Positions 11,899 to 23,879 of a stretch of DNA of 64,000 nucleotides are shown here, piece after piece. A program made the translations under genes and the position numbers. Numbering within the stretch: position 1 is the first letter of the stretch; every line of letters starts with the position of its first letter. The stretch is from Isoperla grammatica. Its lineage: Eukaryota; Arthropoda; Insecta; Plecoptera; Perlodidae. A model generated the notes under the pieces. It made no database searches and was not told where the DNA came from. It worked only from the letters and a program-made list of their open reading frames with translations. The stretch lies in the NCBI GenBank assembly GCA_945910005.1, contig OX246749.1, positions 17,795,309 through 17,859,308 on the forward strand, read 5' to 3'.

Positions 11899-12205
11899 AT
11901 GTAATTAATTAAGTGCCCATTGACAATATACCAAGGACAGTCCGAATTCGTGGAAGATGTGCTTTGTGCAATTTAAAGCACAAGGCATCTGTCTAATTCT
12001 CATTGTTCTATTGGTAATAAAGTGGCCATTGATAATACACCAAGGACAGTCCGAATTCGTGGAAGACGTGCTTTGTGCAATTAAAGCACAAGGCATCTGC
12101 CTAATTTTTTATTGGTTTATTGGTAATGAAGTGTCCATTGGCAATATACCAAGGATAGTCCGGATAAGTGGAAGATGTGCTTTGTTCAATTAAAGCACAA
12201 GGCAT
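11899..12205 (+). repeat. 122-bp tandem repeat family, locus 1
   Basis: About two and a half monomers each contain CATTGACAATATACCAAGGA, a GTGGAAGACGTGC box, then the hairpin TGTGCTTT-loop-AAAGCACA, and CATCTGCCTAATTCTC. The same family occurs at 18172-18325, 21376-21535, 35112-35443 and 38545-38900, always in plus orientation. Confidence 0.8.
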
Positions 12206-12300
12206 CTGCCCGGGCCCAGACGGGTCTTTTTTTGTCGCCTCTTACAACTGGCTGAGTCACCCGTGGCTTATTTTTTCCCGGGCCCAGACGGGGCATCCAG
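12206..12300 (+). repeat. Tail of the SINE-like repeat
   Basis: CGGGCCCAGACGGG brackets TTTGTCGCCTCTTACAACTG and GGCTTATT...CCCGGGCCC, matching the conserved tail at 2560-2650. It joins the 122-bp array directly. Confidence 0.5.
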
Positions 12301-14160
12301 CTGTTCAAGGCCCAGCCCTAAACCAAGATCCTGAACCTATTTCTAGGCCTAGCACTTCATCTGACAATATAAACGTTACACCTACATCTGCAACATTATC
12401 TAAGTTTAATATGACATGTAGGTCTAGTCCTACTACACCAGACATGAATTCAGGGTCTACGCCGCAGCCAAGAATACAAGAACAAGAGTCGGGTGCCGAG
12501 TTCTTTTTCGTACAACGTAATTCTTTGTACAACTTGATCAAAGAATTCCCATGCAAAGGATGCTTTCCAATGGAACTTGGAGCTGAAGTAGCAGAGAGAA
12601 CAGGTATATCATGTAAGTTTAACTGTATAACTGTAAACTGCTACAATCGGAAAGCTATTCCCGTGAGAGAGATTTGGGAAATAATGACACAAACATATCC
12701 GGGTCATCTAGGCCCGGTTTTCTTGTGAACAGTTTATTTGCGAAAGCATTTTTAAACTTTGGAAAAGGCCATGCAGCAATAAAAGGATTTTCAATTGAAA
12801 TGAATATGCATATGATAAGTTCGTCCTGTTATTATGAAACTATCGAAACAATTCATAAAGAAACAAATAAGTATTGCACACGTCTCATTGCAAACTGCTC
12901 GGGCGGATATTCGCAAAGCATACAACGATGCTGACATTTCTCTCAAGGGTCAGAAGGTTATTGAGATAGTAGTAACGTACGATTGTTCATGGCACAAGCT
13001 TGGCCATACTTCAACATATGGCATTGCTTGTGTCATTGACATATCAACAGGCCTGGTTGTTGATTTCCATGTACTGAGCAAATATTGCCACAGCTGTGCC
13101 GTAAACTCTAAACGATGTGGACACAACAGTGACGAGTGTAATACATGGTATGAGACGCACAAAGATGATTGTGACAAAAACTATTCTGGGTCATCGGGTG
13201 CAATGGAGGACATTGCGGAGATTCTGTCGCGCCGCTCGGAGAAAGAGTGCGGCATGCGCTACACTACCATGCTCTTCGATGGAGATGCCAAGACATCCAG
13301 CACCTCAATACCTATGGAGATAGGCTTAACTCATTGAAAAAGAAGAGTGTTTGAATCACGTGGAGAAAATGATGTTTAGGATGTTTAGTCCACAAAACCA
13401 AGTCAAAGAATGGCAGAGTAAAGGCATGACACTTGGAGGTAAAAAACCAGGTAGTCTGACTGAAGAGAAAATGGTAAAACTTTAGAATTACTACAGGTGC
13501 GCAATAAAGGAAAATGTCCCGGATGTGAAGAAGATGAAAGACTGCCATAATCGCTACGTTGCTGCATGAAATGTCCAGACAGTGAACCACGACATGAAAA
13601 GTGTCCTGAGGGCAGTGACTCGTGGTGTTTTTACCAAAGATCTGTTTCGAACAACGAAGAACTACCACCTCACAAGCAACACCTTGGAGCAGCTCTGTCA
13701 AAGGAGGGGGTTACAAGAATCATGCCCGTCCACCACAATTCCCCAGCGACGAACTGTTAAAACGCTGCCTTCGAGGAAAAACGCAAAATGCCGAGTCGTT
13801 ACACAGTGTCATTTGGCGAAAGTGCGGCAAAGACACATTTGTAATCAAACCAAAAGTGTTTAGTGCAGTGGCAGCAGGAGTGCTAGAAGGGGTGCATGAA
13901 AACAGCCAGGGTCCAATAGTCATTGTTTGGGGTATCTCCTGGTGTAAATCCCAGCAACATCTGTAAAAGAGAGACACGCGTTGCATAAACCAAAGTACGC
14001 GGAGGCTACAAAATGCGTTTAGAAACGCTAGGAAACTAAAGAAATGGACAAAAACAAAAAACCAGAAGACAACCCAGCCAGAAGGGCTAGCCTATGGAGC
14101 AGGGCAGTTCTAAACTGCCAGGCAAAGGGTATGCACACTTTTCTGCAAGAAAATCTTAAA
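12300..14160 (+). pseudogene. Mutator-like transposase, frameshifted
   Basis: Pieces in alternating frames follow the order of the animal 'Mutator-like transposase domain' family. First is an N-terminal segment with SLYNLIKEFPCKGC and later FNCITVNCYN (12500-12660). Then KAFLNFGKGHAAIKGFSIEM appears in another frame (12735-12800). Back in the first frame comes the catalytic core: VTYDCSWHKLGHTSTYG, TGLVVDFHVLSKYCHSC, SGSSGAMEDIAEIL and MRYTTMLFDGDAKT (12970-13300), in which the two aspartates and the glutamate are plausible DDE residues. Further on, CPEGSDSWCFYQ (13600) and ELLKRCLRGKTQNAESLHSV (13750-13810) match the family's C-terminal half. At least four frame changes and several stops occur. 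It cannot encode a working enzyme. It is flanked on both sides by the 122/64-bp repeat family and interrupted downstream by hAT-A. Confidence 0.75.
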
Positions 14161-14165
14161 AAATT

Positions 14166-17100
14166 TAGAGGTGGACCGATACCGATACCGATATCTAGAA
14201 TCGGCCGATACCTATGGTATCGGTTGAATCGGTATCGGATGAATTTGCCGATACCTAATCCGATACCATCTCTTCAATTTATTACGTGTTCAAGTACGTA
14301 GTGTTGAATTCTACCGTTAGAATGAGTTACTTGCGCGAGCGCGGTGCGCCGAGTCTAGGATAGAGTGCGTTGCTATTTTATCGACTATCGACCTGCGCTT
14401 TCGACTTCGAGTTCGACCCATCAAAGATGGCGGTTCCGCGATCGCATCATCGCATCACGTGACTGTTGAGTGTTTACTTCTTTGGTGTGTGGATCAATAA
14501 CCGTCACGAGAAACTAGAAAGTAAGAGTAATGTCTGGGAAAAAGCGGAGCGAAGTTTGGAAGTACTTTAAAGAAGATTCGAGTAACCCGCAACGTGCTTT
14601 GTGTACTTTGTGCAAACAATATGTCTCGCGAGGAGGCAATACAATAAAAAGCTTCACCACTAGCAACATGCAAAAGCATATTGCTAGACATCATTCAGCT
14701 CTTTTAAGTTTACCAGAGTCCAGGACTGAGCCCACGCTTGGTCCAGCTGGGAAGAAACCACGTATGGCTATTCCTGACTCGGATAACGAAAATGAGAAGG
14801 AAGACGATTGTTTGCCTCTAGATTTACTTGGGCTACACACGCCAAGGCGTTCTCCAAGCCCTAGGCCTTCAAGTTCTGCTTCTGGATTTACAGGTAGGCC
14901 TTAGCACTAAGCATTATGCTCATAGGGAACGTAAAATATTCAATTACAGATTTAATAATGATTTGGAGTTATGGACCTAGGCCTAGGCTAAAACTTTGCT
15001 TTCCTAGGCTAGGCCTAGGCCTAGGTAAGCCTAGGCCTAGGCTAATACTAGATCCTAGGCCTAAGCCTAGCCTAACCTAGGCTTACGTCTAGGACTCAAA
15101 TAAAGTAGTTCTATTAAATAATGCATTATGCTATTGTTCATCATTAAGGCTAAGCCCTAGGCTAGCTTAGGTTTAGTTTTTGGACTTGCAGCTGTTTATG
15201 TAATCCTAAATAAAAACTGTTTGGAATTTTCATTTTTCAGACTGCGATGGGCAAAATACACCACGGGCAAAGCAATCTAACTTGCTCACCAGCTACCTGA
15301 GCAGAGATTCTGCTTCTAGTCAGTCTACGTCTTCCCTTCGAAGCCAGTCAGCCTGCTCCTCTAACAGAAGTCCAGATATGCCTACTGTTAATCTTATCCA
15401 GCCTACTGTGACTCAGCTATTCAATAAGAACAAACCATTTCATGCCCATCATCCCAGAGCTATAGCTACAACACAACTGCTAGCAGAAATGATTGCACTG
15501 GATAACCAGCCATTTTCAACAGTTGAAGATAAAGGTTTCCAGCGTGTCATCAACTTCCTAGAACCTCGATATAAAATACCTGGACGCAAATTTTTTTCAT
15601 CTGTAGCCATACCGAAACTGTATGAAACAACAAAAAATACAGTTCGTGGAATATTGCGTACTGTTGAACCAAAGTCTTTAAGCATAACTACAGACATGTG
15701 GTCGTCAACAGCAAATGACGACTACTTAAGCCTAACAGCTCATTTTATAACGCCAGACTGTGAGCTAAAACATATATCTCTGGATGTTATACCATTCAAT
15801 GCTGGGACTCATACAGGAGATAACATCAGTCAATTCCTTCATGACACTTTTGCAGAATGGGATCTAACTGAAAAAGTGAACGTCATTGTTCGCGATAATG
15901 CTAGAAATTTTGTTTCCGCAATGGAGAAAGGCAAGTTCCAACATATTCCGTGCCTTGCACATTCACTTCAGCTGATAATAAAAGACGGCATATTCAACAA
16001 TAAAGATATCAATGATTTGTTAAAAACATGCAGGCGTTTAGTTGGACACTACAAACACTCAGTTCAGTCGTCTAAAATCTTGAAAAAGGCTCAAAAAATC
16101 CTAGGAGTTGCCCAGCACAAGCTTATCCAAGATGAGCCTACCCGCTGGAACAGCACACTGGACATGGTCACCAGGCTATTAGAACAACGCAGGGCCATCA
16201 CCTATTCCTCCCAAGAATTGAACGTTCCAGTGGAACTCACCAGTAACCAGTGGTCATGCTTGCAACAGATTGTAAACATGCTACAGATCTTCAATGTAGC
16301 TACCAAGGCTGTGAGTTTGCAAACGGCAAGTGCTTCTGAAGTGATACCAATTATAAATGGGATACGTCAAAGCCTTAAGAAAAAAAGCGGCATGTATGAT
16401 GGGATCAAAAATGACATGTTGGCATCTCTGAATCTGCGTTATGGTTCATGCGAAAAGAACAAGCTGTATGCCATCAGTACGGTTCTAAACCCGAAGTTTA
16501 AAAAAGACATCTTCATCGATAAGAACTTAGCCGATGAGGCAAGTGATGCCATTGAAAGAATGTTGCTACGAAATCTGCTGCAAGAAGATGAAGAAACGAT
16601 GCCCAAGGATGGACCGCAAGAGAACGAGAAAACACAACATTCAGACGCTTTGTGGACATTGTTTGAAGAGGTGATGGAAGCAAACAAGATAGAAGAGCCA
16701 CAAAGTGCTGCAAGTGAAATCGTTGCGTACTTACAGGAACCCCGCTTAAACTCGTCCAATGACATTCTAGAGTATTGGAAAGAATCGCGATACCATAACC
16801 TCAAAAAAATTGCTCGCAAGTATTTGGCTATCCCCCCTGCTACTGTTAGCTCGGAGCGACTATTCAGCACCTCAGGGCTAATTTGCGACAAGAAACGTAG
16901 TCGTTTAGACCCTGAGAAGGTTCAAATGCTGGTTTTTCTCAACAAAAACTTGCCAAGATAGATTGAGAAGTGACATCAGTGAAATGTTCAGTGAAAAATC
17001 AGTGAAAAATGATAATCAGTGAAAAGTGATAGTAGGAAGACAATTTAATGAAGTTATTTTATTCAGGTTACTTATTACTCTCTTTTACTTTTGTAAGTTG

Positions 17101-17667
17101 TGTGTGGGTGGTGTACGTAGGGCCTAGGTACCGATTTCTGACAGCATTCTTATCGATGTGCCTAAAGTAAGCTAATCATTCTTTTTAGTTTTTAGACTGA
17201 CAACATTCTTTTTGATATGCCTAAAGTAAAATAATAATTCTTTTTAGTTTTGAGACTGTAAATTGCTCAACTATTGACTCCATGCATTTCCTGGTTTTCC
17301 AATTTAGAGATTGAATTGTTTATGAAACTGTGTGTGTTGTAAATGTTTGCTATAATATTTTTATTTTTTACTGAAATCTCTGTTTTAAAGAAATTGCTAC
17401 GTATTTGTCATATATGTGGACTGACAAAGTGTAGGCCTAAGTCTAAATAAAATAAAACGTGAAAATGATAACAATTTAAATCTTTGTTCACTTTTATTTA
17501 TTCTTAGTTGTGTGTGTGTTTGTTGTAGTTTGTAGAAAGAAGGCTAGGCCTAGTCAAATAGGCTCTACTTTAAAAATAAAGTGGTATCGGTATCGGTATC
17601 GTTTAGGAAAAAAATGGTATCGGTATCGGTATCGGTATCGGCAAACTATGGTATCGGTCCACCTCTA
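14166..17667 (+). mobile_element. hAT-A DNA transposon, potentially autonomous
   Basis: The ends are inverted copies of TAGAGGTGGACCGATACC (left from 14166; right end at 17667). Just inside both ends are tandem (GATACC)n/(GGTATC)n hexamers: left 14174-14240, right 17580-17660. These are likely transposase-binding sites. One two-exon transposase gene lies between. The flanks (AAAAAATT on the left, TTAAAAAT on the right) are A/T-rich and do not give a clean 8-bp duplication. Total length is about 3.5 kb, usual for hAT. Positions 16962-17579 are the 3' untranslated part. Confidence 0.85.
14530..16961 (+). CDS. hAT-A transposase (ZBED-like), two exons
   Basis: Predicted join is 14530-14893 plus 15241-16961, giving 694 residues with no stop or frameshift. 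Exon 1 starts MSGKKRSEVWKYF and has a BED zinc finger (CTLCKQYV...HIARHH). The intron has a CAG/GTAGGC donor and TTTTTCAG acceptor and is rich in CCTAGG palindromes. Exon 2 carries the RNase H-like catalytic region: TTDMWSS with the first aspartate, VRDNARNF with the second, PCLAHSLQLIIKDG, and DEPTRWNSTLDMV. The C-terminus is the hAT dimerisation domain (YLAIPPATVSSERLFSTSG, LNKNLP). Such enzymes act in the nucleus as multimers to cut and paste the element. The phase across the intron is exact (G|AC), which supports the splice call. Activity is an inference from intactness only. Confidence 0.85.
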
Positions 17668-18171
17668 TTAAAAATGCATTCTTCCGAGTATACTTCAAGC
17701 ACCAATAAGACCTTTAAGAGTGCACTTCCATTGCAAAAATTATCCGATTATGCCAATTTTTTTGTGTGTTCCTTAAACATGTAGGCATAAAGTGGTGTTT
17801 CATTTTTAGCATATCTTTAAAACAAAGAGCAGAAAAAATATTGCACTTCATTGGGAGTAACAATAAAATTTAATTTAAGTTCAATATACATAAAACATGA
17901 GCAAATATTTAAAAAAAATCAATGCACAGTTATCTTAACACATGCTTGAGGAACAGTAATATAAATTTTAAAAAAATTGTGCTCATAGTAAAAAAAGTGT
18001 TAGTTTCTTCAACTAAATAGCAAAATTTCACAATAAAAACATTTAAAGGGGGGGGGGGGGGTCGAATTATGAGTGCTATTTTTTTCATGTTGAATATTAT
18101 TTAATAAGAACACGATTTAAAAAAAAGGGTTTTTTCTAAGTTAAAAACTGTAGTTTTAATTTCACAGGACT
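17668..18171. other. AT-rich stretch between hAT-A and the satellite
   Basis: A/T-rich, with an 11-12-base G run at about 18050. It may be the far end of the Mutator-like element interrupted by hAT-A. No gene was seen. Confidence 0.35.
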
Positions 18172-21100
18172 ATTCCCCTGGAAGACGTGCTATGTGCAGT
18201 TAAACCACAAGAAATATGCCTAATTCTCGATTGTTCTATTGATACAAGCATGTAATTAATTAAGTGTCATTGACAATTTAGCAGGGACAGTCCGGATAAG
18301 CTAAAGATGTGCTTTGTGCAACTAAAACACAGGGAATCAATATACCAAGGACAGTCCCCAGGTGTGGAAGACGTGCTTTGTGCAACTAAAACACAGGGAA
18401 TCAATATACCAAGGACAGTCCCCAGGTGTGGAAGATGTGCTTTGTGCAACTAAAACACAAAGAATCAATATACCAAGGACAGTCCAGATATGTGGAAGAT
18501 GAGCTTTGTACAACTAAAACACAAGGAATCAATATACCAAGGACAGTCCCCAGGTGTGGAAGATGTGCTTTGTACAACTAAAACACAAGGAATCAATATA
18601 CCAATGACAGTTTAGATATGTGGAAGATGAGCTTTGTACAACTAAAACACAAGGAATCAATATACCAAGGACAGTCCAGATATGTGGAAGATGTGCTTTG
18701 TACAACTAAAACACAAGGAATCAATATACCAAGGACAGTCCAGATATGTGGAAGATGTGCTTTGTACAACTAAAACACAAGGAATCAATACACCAAGGAC
18801 AGTCCCAAGGTGTGGAAGATGTGCTTGGTACAACTAAAACACAAGGAATCAATATACCAAAGACAGTTCCCAGGTGTGGAAGATGTGCTTTGTACAACTA
18901 AAACACAAGGAATCAATATACCAAGGACAGTCCCCAGGTGTGGAAGATGTGCTTTGTACAACTAAAACACAAGGAATCAATATACCAAAGACAGTCCCCA
19001 GGTGTGGAAGATGTGCTTTGTACAACTAAAACACAAGGAATCAATATACCAAGGACAGTCCCCAGGTGTGGAAGATGTGCTTTGTACAACTAAAACACAA
19101 GGAATCAATATACCAAGGACAGTCCCCAGGTGTGGAAGATGTGCTTGGTACAACTAAAACACAAGGAATCAATATACCAAGGACAGTCCAGATATGTGGA
19201 AGATGTGCTTTGTACAACTAAAACACAAGGAATCAATACACCAAGGACAGTCCCCAGGTGTGGAAGATGTGCTTGGTACAACTAAAACACAAGGAATCAA
19301 TATACCAAAGACAGTCCCCAGGTGTGGAAGATGTGCTTTGTACAACTAAAACACAAGGAATCAATATACCAAGGACAGTCCCCAGGTGTGGAAGATGTGC
19401 TTTGTACAACTAAAACACAAGGAATCAATATACCAAAGACAGTCCACAGGTGTGGAAGATGTGCTTTGTACAACTAAAACACAAGGAATCAATATACCAA
19501 GGACAGTCCCCAGGTGTGGAAGATGTGCTTTGTACAACTAAAACACAAGGAATCAATATACCAAGGACAGTCCCCAGGTGTGGAAGATGTGCTTGGTACA
19601 ACTAAAACACAAGGAATCAATATACCAAGGACAGTCCACATATGTGGAAGATGTGCTTTGTACAACTAAAACACAAGGAATCAATACACCAAGGACAGTC
19701 CCCAGGTGTGGAAGATGTGCTTGGTACAACTAAAACACAAGGAATCAATATACCAAAGACAGTCCCCAGGTGTGGAAGATGTGCTTTGTACAACTAAAAC
19801 ACAAGGAATCAATATACCAAGGACAGTCCCCAGGTGTGGAAGATGTGCTTTGTACAACTAAAACACAAGGAATCAATATACCAAAGACAGTCCCCAGGTG
19901 TGGAAGATGTGCTTTGTACAACTAAAACACAAGGAATCAATATACCAAGGACAGTCCAGATATGTGGAAGATGTGCTTTGTACAACTAAAACACAAGGAA
20001 TCAATACACCAAGGACAGTCCCCAGGTGTGGAAGATGTGCTTGGTACAACTAAAACACAAGGAATCAATATACCAAAGACAGTCCCCAGGTGTGGAAGAT
20101 GTGCTTTGTACAACTAAAACACAAGGAATCAATATACCAAGGACAGTCCCCAGGTGTGGAAGATGTGCTTTGTACAACTAAAACACAAGGAATCAATATA
20201 CCAAGGACAGTCCCCAGGTGTGGAAGATGTGCTTTGTACAACTAAAACACAAGGAATCAATATACCAAGGACAGTCCCCAGGTGTGGAAGATGTGCTTGG
20301 TACAACTAAAACACAAGGAATCAATATACCAAAGACAGTCCCCAGGTGTGGAAGATGTGCTTTGTACAACTAAAACACAAGGAATCAATATACCAAGGAC
20401 AGTCCCCAGGTGTGGAAGATGTGCTTTGTACAACTAAAACACAAGGAATCAATATACCAAAGACAGTCCCCAGGTGTGGAAGATGTGCTTTGTACAACTA
20501 AAACACAAGGAATCAATATACCAAGGACAGTCCCCAGGTGTGGAAGATGTGCTTTGTACAACTAAAACACAAGGAATCAATATACCAAGGACAGTCCCCA
20601 GGTGTGGAAGATGTGCTTGGTACAACTAAAACACAAGGAATCAATATACCAAGGACAGTCCCCAGGTGTGGAAGATGTGCTTTGTACAACTAAAACACAA
20701 GGAATCAATATACCAAGGACAGTCCAGAGGTGTGGAAGATGTGCTTTGTACAACTAAAACACAAGGAATCAATATACCAAGGACAGTCCCCAGGTGTGGA
20801 AGATGTGCTTTGTGCAACTAAAACACAAGGAATCAATATACCAAGGACAGTCCCCAGGTGTGGAAGATGTGCTTGGTACAACTAAAACACAAGGAATCAA
20901 TATACCAAGGACAGTCCCCAGGTGTGGAAGATGTGCTTTGTACAACTAAAACACAAGGAATCAATATACCAAGGACAGTCCCCAGGTGTGGAAGATGTGC
21001 TTTGTACAACTAATACACAAGGAATCAATATACCAAGGACAGTCCCCAGGTGTGGAAGATGTGGTTTGTACAACTAAAACACAAGGAATCAATATACCAA

Positions 21101-21535
21101 GGACAGCCCCCAGGTGTGGAAGATGTGCTTTGTACAACTAAAACACAAGGAATCAATATACCAAGGACAGTCCCCAGGTGTGGACGATGTGCTTTGTACA
21201 ACTAAAACACAAGGAATCAATATACCAAGGACAGTCCCCAGGTGTGGAAGATGTGCTTTGTACAACTAAAACACAAGGAATCAATATACCAAGGACAGTC
21301 CCCAGGTGTGGAAGATGTGCTTTGTACAACTAAAACACAAGGAATCAATATACCAAGGACAGTCCAGATATGTGGAAGACGTGCTTTGTGCAACTAATAC
21401 ACAATGAATCTGCCTATTCTCAATTGTTCTATTGGTAATGGAATATCCATTGACAATTTACCAAGGACAGTCCGAATGGTGGAAGATGTGCTTTGTACAA
21501 TTAAAGCACAAGGAATCTGCCTTATTCTCAATTGA
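18172..21535 (+). repeat. 64-bp satellite array with 122-bp-type units at both edges
   Basis: Roughly 48 copies of a 64-bp unit (GGAATCAATATACCAAGGAC, then AGGTGTGGAAGATGTGC, TTTGTACAACTAAAACACAA) run from about 18326 to 21375. Diverged units of the 122-bp family bound it on both sides. The 64-bp unit equals the 122-bp unit with an internal segment of about 58 bp removed (between the CTGCC box and AATATACC). Variant units recur at fixed distances: CAGATATG variants at 18741, 19189, 19637 and 19957 (448, 448 and 320 bp apart), and AATACACC variants at 18788, 19236, 19684 and 20004 with the same spacing. This shows higher-order repeats of 7 and 5 units. Confidence 0.9.
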
Positions 21536-21649
21536 GGAGCAAACTTTTAAAACGCAACATGTCTACCTAGTTCACATTTCAGTAAGGCCAGAGGAAGCAC
21601 AGGTGCACTCGGAAGTAGTAGAGGGGATGAGCGACCCATAGGGTCCCCA

Positions 21650-22395
21650 TAATTGAGTTAGACATTGGTAGTGGGTGGGAGGGATAGCATGAAAGTTATC
21701 ATGGAAGTAGGGATACAGAAATCTGGAGATAAGATAGAGCTGATGTTTAGGGTTTTCAAAGGGAGTTATAGGTAATGTATGAAGAGTGGTCTCGTTAGGA
21801 AGAGGGAGTTAATGAAACGTGGAAAAGTTTTCTTTAGATATATCCTGACCTGTTGGAAAGGTTTGTGCCGCATATGTCCAAGGGTAGTTGGGCCGATCCA
21901 GTGTATTATAATCAAATAATTTGGTGGTTGAAGAGGAAGGGCAGGGGGTTGTTTAAGAAGTATAGGAATACCAGTTAATGTAAGGAGAAACTTAAGAAGT
22001 GGGAGAGAGTTCTTAATAGGGCAAAGGTCGATGCAAATAATGCGTTTAATGGAGGATGAGGGGTTTTTACGGTAAGGGGACAAGGTTGTATCAACCTCTA
22101 AGGCACCAAAAAAGAGGTAGGGAAATACCCACACTTAGAGGCAATGGGGAGGAGATATTTACTAGTGACAAGGATAAAGCAGAGGCATTGAACTCACACT
22201 ATGGGGAGGTATTCCAAAGGAGGGAGGGGTAACAAGTCTCTCAGTATAACTCATTTTGATATTAGAATGGTTTTAGGGGAAATGGGAGGAGTAAAGGCCT
22301 CTGGACAATATGGGGTGATGTGTAGGTTTTTGAAAATTGGAGGGGATGGGGTGATTAGGTTTGTAGGGGACATTGGCAGGAAATCATTAAGGGGA
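21650..22395 (+). mobile_element. LINE remnant up to the start of the RT domain
   Basis: Across frameshifts the translation gives SWADPVYYNQIIWWLKRKGR, then GNGEEIFTSDKDKAEALNSH plus YGEVFQRR, and ITHFDIRMVLGEMGGVKASG...RFLKIGGDGVI. This is the linker and first motifs of a non-LTR reverse transcriptase ('DKAEALNSHYGEVF' and 'V...L.EMGG.KA.G..GV..RFLK'). It ends abruptly at about 22395 before the catalytic palm. Many stops show it is long dead. 22396-22754 shows no feature. Confidence 0.6.
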
Positions 22396-22754
22396 ATGTG
22401 TCTGAAAATATCGGGATTTTTCGACGTTTTACGTTTTTATTGTTTTAGAGAATGTTGTCTTAGAATCAGTCTATCACTAGAAACTTAATTGATTTTAGTA
22501 GTTTATCTCTTTTACTAGAAAAATGTTTTATGCAACGGAGTGAGTGGATCAACCACGTTCTAGCCAGCAGATCTCAGTAATCTGCGCGCTGAAAAGTATA
22601 GAAAATTGTATCTCGCTTTTAGTTTGAAATTGGCGCTATTTCCAGTCGTACTTATTGAGTTTATGTATCATCCGATAGATGGCAGTGGTCATTTGAAAAG
22701 CAGAGTCTGGGGGCATGGTTTGCGCCTAATCTACGTCGAGAGTTAAGAGACCAC

Positions 22755-23320
22755 ATGGCATCGGGCGGGATCAACTACGAGGGAAACGAGAAGGCGCAAG
22801 CCATGTACTATTATTGGTACACCCTTCAAGGGGACTACAGGGGTGCACCTGCAATTGCACCTGCAACAACACCAGCTCCTGCCTCCATTTCCCCCCAGTG
22901 GGCGGATGTCCGACTGAAAGTGTTCATGGACGACACCGTACACGCGGATCAACTGGCGGACGGCTCTAGATACGATGTCGAGATCTACGACGCAACGACC
23001 AACTATGATGTCGAGATCATCACCGACACAACGCCGAGCGGCATCAGCATCACAGAAGATGGCACGTTACTTGCGATCGCCCAAGACCCCGTCAGGCCTG
23101 CCTGTTCATCTGCTCGACCAATGGAGCAGGTGACAGACGTATCACCGTGTCCGTAGAAGTTTCAGACGCTGCCGAAAAGGGCCCAGCCGTCGGAGGCCGC
23201 CGTTACCCGCAAACGTCGGAGAATGGTGTACGTGGTTTCTTCGTCAAGCTCGTGGCCGACGCACTAGTTCCAGCCGTGCCAAAAGCCAAGAAAGTCACCA
23301 AGAAAGCTGCGACGAAGTAA
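22755..23320 (+). pseudogene. Unidentified ORF, frameshifted, with an Ig-like beta-rich segment
   Basis: ATG at 22755 opens a 133-codon frame: MASGGINYEGNEKAQAMYYY, a proline/alanine linker, then a beta-rich part (WADVRLKVFMDDTV, YDVEIITDTTPSGISI, EDGTLLAIAQDP). A one-base shift near 23095 moves the sequence on to ACLFICSTNGAGDRRITVSV, then a basic C-terminus (VPKAKKVTKKAATK) with a stop at about 23320. 'GISI.EDGTLL......STNGAGD..ITVSV' resembles bacterial-type or cadherin-like Ig repeats. I do not recognise the family. The segments downstream of it are repeated at 24.7-26.1 kb, so it probably belongs to a dispersed element. Confidence 0.45.
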
Positions 23321-23879
23321 CCTGCAAGGAAGAAACCCGCTTCTAAGGGACGTGCAGATGACGACTGGATCTGCATCCACTCAATGTTGCTTAACGTAGC
23401 TTCATCCATACACGACATTTTTGATGATAGAACGAGTAAACATTCTGCCACTACGCGTGCTTGTGTCGAGCCAGGCATTGCTAACAATCGTGAAAGCAGA
23501 CTGTCCACGTAACGTACTCAAGTTTTAGGTGCAATGTTTGAGGACAATAAGGATTATATACTTGAGATAGTGAACGATTTGGTTATCACAACACAAATGG
23601 GCCAAACGCCAAGGCACCTTTAAAAATGTACACCCGGTTTACGATCCCATGTAAGAATATGCAAGAAAAAGCCAGAGACGATATCTTACCGAACGTTTCG
23701 CTCGCCGAAACCGATGTAAAATTGGACCTCGCCTTTTTTGGTGTTTGTATGCATACATTGCTTTATTTTAATTTTATAAATTACATACAATAAAATATAC
23801 TACACTAATTGTAATACAAACAAATACAGATTATCTGTCATCTAACAACAAGTAAGTACCAGTAGTAGTACCAGTAGTA

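Noticed and set aside
14174..14240. Interstitial telomere repeats
   Set aside because: GGTATC/GATACC is not a known telomere motif and sits at both ends of a hAT element as inverted subterminal repeats.
14158..17675. Clean 8-bp target duplication for hAT-A
   Set aside because: Flanks AAAAAATT and TTAAAAAT do not match exactly; they may be decayed or the boundary may be off by a few bases.
18326..21375. CRISPR-like array
   Set aside because: Units are contiguous with no unique spacers, and the context is eukaryotic; it is a satellite.
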